From the NCBI RefSeq assembly GCF_004348895.1, contig NZ_RRZK01000032.1, positions 248,001 to 312,000 on the forward strand: a stretch of DNA of 64,000 bases. The letters are read 5' to 3'. The DNA comes from Pseudomonas vancouverensis. GTDB taxonomy: Bacteria > Pseudomonadota > Gammaproteobacteria > Pseudomonadales > Pseudomonadaceae. Below are positions 58,051 through 64,000 of this stretch, one piece after another. The translations under genes and the position numbers were made by a program. The notes below the pieces were generated by a model, which saw only the letters and a program-made list of their open reading frames with translations, had not been told where the DNA came from and ran no database searches. Every line of letters starts with the position of its first letter. The stretch's first letter is position 1.

Positions 58051-59178
58051 TCAAAAGCCATTGTTCTGCAACACCTGCCCCACGCTCGCTGCCGCCGGGC
58101 GCTTGTAGAACTTCAACAGCTCGCCGGCTCGATTGGTGAAGATGCCATCGACCCCGGCTGCCATGACCTTCTGATAATCCAGCGCATCGTCGACAGTGTA
58201 GACATGCACCAGCAGACCCTGGTCGTGGGTGTATTGGTTCATCCACGGCTGCACCAGGTCTGAATAACTCTGATCGCCGCCCTGGGTCAGCGCCGCTGAA
58301 GGGCCGGTGCCGATGGCGCCTTGAGACTTGGCGTAGTCGACCCAGCGCTGGAATTCGGCTTTGTCCCTGGGTTCCTGTTTCGCGTACCAGGCCGCTTTGT
58401 CTTTCTCACCGGATTCGGCAAAGGTCACTGTGGATTTGGGTTCGATACTGCCTGCACCCACCCACAGCAGCAGGACTTTCGGTACTTGCGGCATTTCCTT
58501 GTGCAGCAACTCCAGGCTGCTCTTTTCGAAGGTTTGCAAGATCACCTTGCCGTTGCCCTGACCGACCGCCAGCTCGTTCTTCGTCGGTTTGGCATCGGCT
58601 GGAATCAGCCAGCCGCGTGCCTGCAGTTTCTGCTTGAGGTCATGTTCGATACCGGGAAACTGCTTCGGCTCCTTGGTTTCGATGTACAGCCCCGGTTTGT
58701 GCAGCAGGTTGCCTTCGGCAATGTCGATGACTTCATCCAGCGTCAGCACCTTCAGGCCGGCGAACGCCGGGCGTGCGCGATCCGGGTGGGCGCTGTTGAA
58801 CCAGCTGCCGGCGTCCAGGGTTTTCAGCTCGGCCATGGTGAAGGCATTGGCCGGGCTGTCCTTGCGCTCGGGAAACTTGCCGGCGACGTCGGTGGTGCGT
58901 TGCAGGTTGTTGTCGTGCAGGACAAACAGCACGCCATCCTTGCTGCGCTGCAGGTCCATTTCCAGATAATCGGCGCCCAGGTCGCGGGCCGTGGTGTAGG
59001 CGGCAGCGGTGGATTCCGGCGCATCGAAGGAGGCGCCCCGGTGGGCAATGACCGCCGGGTGCGGGATGCCCAGTCGCGCCGCCAGCGCTGTGGGGGAGGG
59101 TTCACTGGCAGCTTGAGCGTGACCGAGGCCGAGCAGCAGGCTCAGCACCAGCGCGTTGCGGGTAAGGGTTGCAGCCAT
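58051..59178 (-). CDS. glpQ: Periplasmic glycerophosphodiester phosphodiesterase
   Basis: Hydrolyses glycerophosphodiesters to glycerol 3-phosphate and alcohol. The 375-residue precursor has a signal peptide (LVLSLLLGLGHAQA) and the GDPD TIM-barrel signature: AHRGASFDAPESTAAAY, DYLEMDLQRSKDGVLFVLHD (as adjoining segments carrying Glu, Asp and His ligands), and LYIETKEP. Length and the long C-terminal region fit GlpQ. It probably scavenges phosphate and glycerol with the PiT transporter nearby; I did not find a convincing Pho box. Confidence 0.93.
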   Translation of the reverse strand: MAATLTRNALVLSLLLGLGHAQAASEPSPTALAARLGIPHPAVIAHRGASFDAPESTAAAYTTARDLGADYLEMDLQRSKDGVLFVLHDNNLQRTTDVAGKFPERKDSPANAFTMAELKTLDAGSWFNSAHPDRARPAFAGLKVLTLDEVIDIAEGNLLHKPGLYIETKEPKQFPGIEHDLKQKLQARGWLIPADAKPTKNELAVGQGNGKVILQTFEKSSLELLHKEMPQVPKVLLLWVGAGSIEPKSTVTFAESGEKDKAAWYAKQEPRDKAEFQRWVDYAKSQGAIGTGPSAALTQGGDQSYSDLVQPWMNQYTHDQGLLVHVYTVDDALDYQKVMAAGVDGIFTNRAGELLKFYKRPAAASVGQVLQNNGF

Positions 59179-59398
59179 GGTCGAGGTCCTTTCGCAATGA
59201 GTGAGCGGTCTCTTTTAACAACTGAACATGGCAGTCGCTATCACCAGACCGACACAAACCTGTCCGATGCCGGGTTTTTTCCGAGTCTTTTAGTTACTCT
59301 TGGTGTCGGCCATTTCCCCGACAGAGGGAAAAACACCGGCATGCCTTGCGTGTAAACCATCGATCACCGGTCCATCGTGACCTTCCGTGAGGTTTACC

Positions 59399-59725
59399 AT
59401 GCGCATCACTTCCCAGCTCATCTGCCAGGCTGCCGACCAGCTCAAAGGCTTCGTCGGCCTCAACCGCAAGACCGGCCAGTACATCGTGCGTTTCAGTGAA
59501 GACGCGTTCGGCATGGACGTGGCGGATGACGGCATCATCCCCAGCAGCGAATTCGTCTGGGCCGCCGGGCCTGAGCAGGCCATGACCCTCAGGCGCGAAC
59601 TGATCCAGTTGCTGCTCGATCACAACATCGATGAGCGGATCAACATCACCGAGCCGTTGCGGGTGTACATGAAGCGACAGGACGTGCCGCAGATTACGGC
59701 GCTGCGCAGTTTGGTGCGGGGCTGA
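59399..59725 (+). CDS. Conserved-looking small protein of unknown function
   Basis: The 108-residue soluble protein (MRITSQLICQAADQLKGFVG) has balanced composition, good codon usage and no signal peptide or membrane helix. Beta-rich first half (TGQYIVRFSEDAFGMDVADDG), helical second half (EQAMTLRRELIQLLLDHNID). TGAGG upstream supports the start; an ATG four codons earlier is possible. I do not recognise the family. It stands alone between divergent glpQ and a REP element. Confidence 0.6.
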   Translation: MRITSQLICQAADQLKGFVGLNRKTGQYIVRFSEDAFGMDVADDGIIPSSEFVWAAGPEQAMTLRRELIQLLLDHNIDERINITEPLRVYMKRQDVPQITALRSLVRG

Positions 59726-59753
59726 AGCTCTGCGGTGATTTCATCGACCCCTT

Positions 59754-59879
59754 CGTCGGAACGCCGCCCGGAGCAAGCTCGCTCCCACAGGGGATGTGTG
59801 TTGATCACAGAATTTGTGCCCAACCCGATATAAACTGTGGGAGCGAGCTTGGTCCGGGCGGCGTTCCGACGATAGCGGA
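59754..59879. repeat. REP doublet, second subfamily, outward-facing
   Basis: The left unit (CGTCGGAACGCCGCCCGGAG, then CAAGCTCGCTCCCACA) and the right unit (TGTGGGAGCGAGCTTG, then GTCCGGGCGGCGTTCCGACG) are inverted copies with their GTTCCGACG tails pointing outward. The inner spacer is 46 bases. Convergent-gene position. Confidence 0.87.
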
Positions 59880-59898
59880 CTCTGGAACAACGCATTAC

Positions 59899-60222
59899 TT
59901 ACAAACTGAAGCCATAATCGCGCTCAACCCGACACACCCGCGTATGACACCGCGCATACCAGGTCGAGCGCCCACGTTCACGAATGGCCGTGTGTTCCGG
60001 GTGATGCTTCCACGCCACAATCGCCGCCTCGCTGGTCCAGTAGGAAACGGTAATCCCCAGGCCATCCTCACCCCGTGCCGACTCCACCCCGAGGAAGCCT
60101 GGCTGTTCGCGCACCAGTTCGAGCATCCGCGCAGCGGCCTCGGCGTAACCCTGATCGCCCTCCGTGCGCAATGACGTGAAGATCACCGCGAAGTAGGGTG
60201 GGGAAGGTGTGTCGGCGATCAT
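59899..60222 (-). CDS. Antibiotic-biosynthesis-monooxygenase-fold protein (YqjZ-like)
   Basis: The 107-residue protein has the ferredoxin-like dimeric ABM fold pattern: FAVIFTSLRTEGDQGY, MLELVREQPGFLGVES, GLGITVSYWTSEAAIVAWKHHPEH, then RGRSTWYARCHTRVCRVERDY. Members include small monooxygenases and haem-degrading enzymes, but many have no known activity. The start overlaps the stop of the CTP-synthase-like gene (ATGA), so they form one operon under the probable control of the divergent LysR gene. Confidence 0.82.
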   Translation of the reverse strand: MIADTPSPPYFAVIFTSLRTEGDQGYAEAAARMLELVREQPGFLGVESARGEDGLGITVSYWTSEAAIVAWKHHPEHTAIRERGRSTWYARCHTRVCRVERDYGFSL

Positions 60223-60926
60223 GAGCGATGCTCCGCGCAGGCGCTGACGAAGGCCCTTACCAAAGGCGGCAACACGCCTTTGAGTGCGGCACGTTCGGGT
60301 TGAAACAGTGTGGCAACAAAGAACGGATGCCCGCTCAACTCCATTGCACGCAAGTCACCTGCCGAATCCCGGCCAACCGAATGAAGGTCAGCCGATAGCA
60401 ACGCCTGTTCGAATTGCGGATTTACCCCATAACGACAGCGATATCCCTCATGAATCTCGGACACTTCGTACGCGTCGGCGATCAAGGAGCCTTCACGCAG
60501 GTGAATGACATCAACCGCTTCCACCAGGGCACAGGTCAGCGGTGTCAGCACTGCCCGGGCCGACTCGGGGGAGGTCTCGCCATGCTCGGCGTCGGCCCAG
60601 CCCAGCACATGGCGGGCGTACTCCAGCACGGCGTGTTGAAAGCCGCCGCAGGTGCCGAGGAAGGGCCGCCGTTGTTCGCGAGCGAAACGGATCGCACGGA
60701 GTGCACCGTCCATGCTCCGATACGGGCTCGCCGGTACACACCAGAAGCCATCGTACTCATCGAGCGCCGTGTCGGCAGTGATGCTGTCGGTGGCGATCCA
60801 CTGGAATTGGACATTCATGCCTGTGTGTTCGGTGGCCATATCGAGGGCCACGGGGATGGCTTGGTGGGCGGTGACTTGCGGGTCGTAGTCGCCGATCAGG
60901 GCAATGCGAATCGGGCTGTTATCCAT
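60219..60926 (-). CDS. CTP-synthase C-terminal-like class I glutamine amidotransferase domain protein
   Basis: Stand-alone amidotransferase-fold protein of 235 residues (start 60926, MDNSPIRIALIGDYDPQV). It keeps the nucleophile elbow as LGTCGGFQHAVLEYARHVLGW (Cys93), closely parallel to [21 protein letters not shown] of PyrG in this window. The catalytic His is replaced: FQPER (Gln209, Glu211) stands where PyrG has FHPEF. It therefore may not hydrolyse glutamine in the usual way. Related proteins are labelled CTP synthase C-terminal region-related (seleno)proteins; no reaction is established. Confidence 0.8.
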   Translation of the reverse strand: MDNSPIRIALIGDYDPQVTAHQAIPVALDMATEHTGMNVQFQWIATDSITADTALDEYDGFWCVPASPYRSMDGALRAIRFAREQRRPFLGTCGGFQHAVLEYARHVLGWADAEHGETSPESARAVLTPLTCALVEAVDVIHLREGSLIADAYEVSEIHEGYRCRYGVNPQFEQALLSADLHSVGRDSAGDLRAMELSGHPFFVATLFQPERAALKGVLPPLVRAFVSACAEHRS

Positions 60927-61004
60927 GAAGATCCTCTGCTCTTGTTGATTCCTGACGGCCACTATAGATTGGCGTTCACGCAATCAATATTGGCGTTTAT
61001 CCAA

Positions 61005-61883
61005 GTGATCAATGCAGCAACGCACTATCGACTGGACTACCCGGACCTGGCCCTGATCCTCGCCCTGGTGCGCGGCGGCTCTCTGGCCCGGGCCTCGCAG
61101 CTGCTAAAGGTCGACGTGTCGACGGTGTTTCGTGCAGTGCGCCGGCTGGAAGCTGCACTGGGTCAGCAGTTGTTCGAAAAAAGCCGCGCCGGCTACCTGG
61201 CCACCACGCTGGCGCAGACTTTGGCGGAACAGGCCGAGCGCGCGGAACAGGCTCTGGAAGCGGCGCGTATCGGCGTGGAGCAGGGCGGCGAAGTCATCAG
61301 CGGTACCGTGCGCCTGACCTGTACCGATTCGGTCCTGCAGGGCCTGCTGTTGCCGGCGCTGGCGCAGTTCATGCCGAACTACCCGGCGCTGACCCTCGAA
61401 CTCAGCACCTCCAACGATTTCGCCAACCTCAGCCGCCGGGACGCCGACATCGCCCTGCGCCTGACCCGCACACCACCTGAGCATCTGGTCGGTCGACGGC
61501 TGGCGGATATTTCCTACCGGGTCTGTGCCAGTGCGCGTTATCTGCAATCGACCGGTACGCGCGATCTTGGCGCTATGACCTGGATTGCCCCGGATGACTT
61601 CCTGCCCGATCACCCGACGGTCGTCTGGCGTCGCCAAACCTTGCCGGGCGTGACGCCGGGTTATCGCTGCAACAGCATGTTGTCGGTGACCGAGCTGGTT
61701 CGCGCAGGCCTGGGTGTGGCGGCATTGCCGGACTTTCTGATCGGTGACGGGCTGCAACCCTTGAGCGAGCCGTTGCTCGGCTGCGACACCGCACTGTGGT
61801 TGCTGACCCGCCCCGACTGCCGGGCGTTGCGCTCGGTGGTCAGCCTGTTTGACGAGTTGGGGCGGGCGCTGAAACTGCCCTGA
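61005..61883 (+). CDS. LysR-family regulator of the CTP-synthase-like operon
   Basis: GTG at 61005 (INAATHYRLDYPDLALIL) is the preferred start, giving 292 residues; TTG at 60990 is an alternative, and the open frame further upstream runs antisense through the neighbouring gene. Helix-turn-helix at about residues 15-70 (SLARASQLLKVDVSTVFRAV) and a LysR substrate-binding domain. The gap to the divergent operon (78 bases) contains two direct TTGGCGTT words, at 60969 and 60990, the second overlapping the alternative start. Confidence 0.82.
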   Translation: MINAATHYRLDYPDLALILALVRGGSLARASQLLKVDVSTVFRAVRRLEAALGQQLFEKSRAGYLATTLAQTLAEQAERAEQALEAARIGVEQGGEVISGTVRLTCTDSVLQGLLLPALAQFMPNYPALTLELSTSNDFANLSRRDADIALRLTRTPPEHLVGRRLADISYRVCASARYLQSTGTRDLGAMTWIAPDDFLPDHPTVVWRRQTLPGVTPGYRCNSMLSVTELVRAGLGVAALPDFLIGDGLQPLSEPLLGCDTALWLLTRPDCRALRSVVSLFDELGRALKLP

Positions 61884-61889
61884 GACGGG

Positions 61890-62429
61890 TCAGGCCCTGG
61901 GCTCGTCCTTGCGCATGAAGTGCTCATGCATTTCGCTGGTGAGGTTTTCGATGCGCTCGGTGAGGGCCTTGGTCAGTTCGGTCAGGTGCGTGTTTTGCTC
62001 CAGCAGCGCCAGCAGTTGCGCGGTGTTTTGTGCCGCTTGCGCCTGTCGCTCGGTGTTGGCGATGGCAAGGGCTTCGCGGTGTTGCGCATCGGCATCGGAC
62101 TGGGCCTTGTCGCGCGCGGCCTGACGGGTCTGGGCCAGCAGAATCAAGGGCGCCGCATAGGCCGACTGCAGGCTGAACGCCAGGTTGAGCAGGATGAAGG
62201 GGTACACGTCGAAGTGGGTGATGCCCAGCAGGTTGATGGCGACCCAAACTGCCACAACGACGGTTTGTGCGCCGAGGAAGGTAGGTGTGCCAAAGAACCG
62301 GGCAAAGGCTTCGGCACGCAGGGCGAACTTGTCGGTGCCGAAAGTGGGACCCAGGTGAGCGTGGTGGCGATGAAAGCGCAGGTGGTCAACGGGTTCGGCG
62401 GTGCGAGTGTCTTCGGGCTTGGTGGTCAT
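61890..62429 (-). CDS. DUF1003 membrane protein
   Basis: The 179-residue protein has two membrane segments (GAQTVVVAVWVAINLLGI and FDVYPFILLNLAFSLQSAYAAPLILLA, as two adjoining pieces) with the DUF1003 pattern around FLGAQT and PFILLNL. It then has a long charged C-terminal coiled coil (ALLEQNTHLTELTKALTERI). Function is unknown. It is convergent with the LysR gene (6-base gap). Confidence 0.82.
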   Translation of the reverse strand: MTTKPEDTRTAEPVDHLRFHRHHAHLGPTFGTDKFALRAEAFARFFGTPTFLGAQTVVVAVWVAINLLGITHFDVYPFILLNLAFSLQSAYAAPLILLAQTRQAARDKAQSDADAQHREALAIANTERQAQAAQNTAQLLALLEQNTHLTELTKALTERIENLTSEMHEHFMRKDEPRA

Positions 62430-62502
62430 GGTGCTCTCTGCATGGCGCTGGGACAGAGGTTCACTATAGTCCCGGCGTCATCCATGCAGCGCTTTCGTCT
62501 GG

Positions 62503-63567
62503 TTATTCAAATACCGCTGTCGAGGTGTCGAATGCGGTGACACTGACTTTGTTGCGCCCGGTATTTTTCGCGCTGTAGAGCGCTCTGTCCGCCTCTTCGA
62601 ACCAGGCCGTCGCGTCGCTGAGCGACGATTGGTAAGCGGCCAGGCCAATGCTGAGGCTGACACGCAAATCGGGTACTTCGCTATTGCGGTAGTCCTGCAA
62701 CACGTTGCGCAAGCGCTCCATGACTTCTCTGGCTTGCTGCAGTGACGTGTTCGGCAGAATCACGCAGAACTCATCACCGCCATAACGTCCCGCCAGATCG
62801 CTTTCGCGCAAGTTGCACTTGAGTTCGATGCTCAACTGGCGCAACACCGAATCACCGAGGACGTGGCCGTAGGTATCGTTGATGGCCTTGAAGTGGTCGA
62901 TGTCGATCAGGGCGATGGCGGCCGGTTCATGGCGCTGCCGGCATTCCTGAAACTTCAGTTGCAGCAAATCCTTCCATGCACCGTGGTTGAGCAGGCCGGT
63001 CAGACTGTCGGTGCGACTCAAGGCACTCAGCGTGCGCTTGTGCTCCGACAACTTGATCGCCAGTTGATAGCAGACCATGCCGAGTGCCAGCGGATACAGC
63101 GTCAGCATCGGCAGGCAAGCCCAGACCTGCAGTTGCGTGGTTGAGAGTGAGACACCTACGCCGAACAGCGACCAGGCGATCAGCATGCCGGTCAATTGAC
63201 TCAAGGTGCCCAAGGTGAACAGCCGATAGCCACCGGCGGCGACGTTGTTCATCGCCATCATCGACAGGATGGTCACCGTGGTCAGTGGATTGAATTGAAA
63301 GGTCGCGACCCAGAAACCACCACACAGCGAGTCATACAGCAGATTGCGGCGCTCGGCCTTGTAGGGAAAAGCCGAACGAGTCGACAGTTGATAGGCCAGA
63401 TGCGGCCAGACAAAACCGTTCAGCGCCAGCAGCACCCAGATCCACACGGGCAAGTCGAGCGGGTAAAGCGCGGCGGCGACACTGAGGCTGCCGATGCCCA
63501 GACCGATGGTCCGGGGGAGGTAAATGCGTCTGGCAAATGACAAACCCTTGCCGTGTTGTTTATCCAT
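62503..63567 (-). CDS. MASE2-GGDEF diguanylate cyclase (AdrA type)
   Basis: Makes c-di-GMP from two GTP. The start at 63567 gives MDKQHGKGLSFARRIYLPRTIG. The 354 residues comprise a membrane MASE2 sensor domain (residues 8-175, several helices) and a GGDEF domain with intact GGDEF (263-267) and the inhibitory I-site RESD (254-257), five residues upstream. It is therefore predicted to be active and product-inhibited. No EAL domain. It probably influences biofilm or motility; the signal is unknown. Confidence 0.93.
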   Translation of the reverse strand: MDKQHGKGLSFARRIYLPRTIGLGIGSLSVAAALYPLDLPVWIWVLLALNGFVWPHLAYQLSTRSAFPYKAERRNLLYDSLCGGFWVATFQFNPLTTVTILSMMAMNNVAAGGYRLFTLGTLSQLTGMLIAWSLFGVGVSLSTTQLQVWACLPMLTLYPLALGMVCYQLAIKLSEHKRTLSALSRTDSLTGLLNHGAWKDLLQLKFQECRQRHEPAAIALIDIDHFKAINDTYGHVLGDSVLRQLSIELKCNLRESDLAGRYGGDEFCVILPNTSLQQAREVMERLRNVLQDYRNSEVPDLRVSLSIGLAAYQSSLSDATAWFEEADRALYSAKNTGRNKVSVTAFDTSTAVFE

Positions 63568-63723
63568 GATGTCCCGCGCCAGATTTATTCTGAAACACAT
63601 TCCCTAAGTGTCGCAGAGTTACCGTTCATCGGTAAATTTGACGCACATTGTCATTTATTCCAGCACTAATAATCAGTGTCCTTCGAAGCCATTTAATCAG
63701 AGCAGGGCGCGCTGGCGCCGGGG

Positions 63724-64000
63724 TTAGAGCTGATAGCACGCCAGGAACATGTCCAGGGCGGATTCCGCCACCGTGATTTGCTCTTCAGCGGACAAACCCG
63801 GCTGGCCCATGGAAATCTGCGGCCAGAAGGCAAAGGATTTGAGCAGGCCGTGGATCTGTTGCGCAGCAAACTCAGGGGCGACCGCTTTCAAGCGGTCATC
63901 GGCCTGGGCTGCGCGAATCCACACGGTCAGCCCTTCTTCGCGCTCACCCATGCGGGCCACCATGTCCTGTGCACGCTCCGGGGAGTGAATGGTCGCGGCG
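63724..64000 (-). CDS. TetR-family regulator, C-terminal part (runs off the window)
   Basis: The frame stays open to the right edge, so the N-terminal helix-turn-helix is outside. The visible 92 residues are helical, with AATIHSPERAQDMVARMGERE, FAAQQIHGLLKSFAFWPQI and VAESALDMFLACYQL, in the style of TetR C-terminal ligand and dimer domains (AefR-like). Identity of ligand and target cannot be judged. Confidence 0.65.
   Translation of the reverse strand, partial: AATIHSPERAQDMVARMGEREEGLTVWIRAAQADDRLKAVAPEFAAQQIHGLLKSFAFWPQISMGQPGLSAEEQITVAESALDMFLACYQL

Noticed and set aside
59179..59398. Pho box before glpQ
   Set aside because: Only a weak CTGCCATGTTCAGTTGT resemblance on the minus strand, with too many mismatches to the CTGTCAT repeats.
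60414..61004. N-terminal extension of the LysR frame at 61005
   Set aside because: The extra residues run antisense through the CTP-synthase-like gene and are unlike LysR proteins; the helix-turn-helix begins right after the chosen GTG.
1..64000. CRISPR arrays, tRNA or rRNA genes, insertion sequences
   Set aside because: No regularly spaced direct repeats, no cloverleaf-plus-CCA pattern that I could recognise, and no transposase frame; REP elements are the only mobile-type repeats seen.

Overview
The window looks like chromosome of a fluorescent Pseudomonas (P. fluorescens group). The evidence is the high-GC codon usage, the gene orders rpoS-rsmZ-fdxA, mutS-prtR-cinA-recA-recX and erdR-dgkA-finR/fpr, and the REP palindromes built on TGTGGGAGCGAGC. 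The species call is inferred from gene content, not from a database comparison. No rRNA, tRNA, CRISPR array, transposase or intact prophage was recognised.

Layout. 1-17.4 kb is one dense plus-strand envelope and growth cluster: pyrH, frr, uppS, cdsA, dxr, rseP, bamA, skp, lpxD, fabZ, lpxA, lpxB, rnhB, dnaE, accA. It links nucleotide supply, isoprenoid and phospholipid precursors, lipid A synthesis, outer-membrane assembly, replication and fatty-acid initiation. 17.5-24.2 kb continues with tilS, pyrG, kdsA, eno, ftsB and ispD. 24.4-27.4 kb is a formaldehyde-detoxification island (LysR regulator, frmA, fghA). 27.5-32.6 kb carries ispF, truD, surE, pcm, nlpD and rpoS. The Gac/Rsm small RNA rsmZ follows, with its GacA box, and then fdxA.

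33.5-39.9 kb holds mutS, a PrtR/CI-like self-cleaving repressor, an isolated holin, cinA, recA (LexA box) and recX. In related strains this interval carries a phage-tail bacteriocin (tailocin). Here only regulator and holin remain, with two matching 16-bp operators in front of the holin and a weaker one before the repressor. This is the most distinctive part of the window.

40-64 kb is looser accessory and housekeeping DNA: a LOG-family gene with a structured leader, a PA3611-like secreted protein, tapT, erdR, dgkA, finR/fpr, trmO, several LysR regulators paired with divergent targets (PACE efflux pump, SDR, CTP-synthase-like protein), a two-gene oxygenase plus methyltransferase cassette, a PiT phosphate transporter, zntB, a chemoreceptor and a FlxA-like gene (each behind a sigma-28-like promoter), a PepSY protein, glpQ, a DUF1003 protein, a MASE2-GGDEF diguanylate cyclase and the C-terminal part of a TetR regulator running off the right end. 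REP doublets separate many transcription units.

Starts were moved downstream of the longest open frame where ribosome-binding sites, gene overlap or family alignment supported it. Residue positions are counted from these chosen starts; positions given as approximate were estimated from DNA coordinates.
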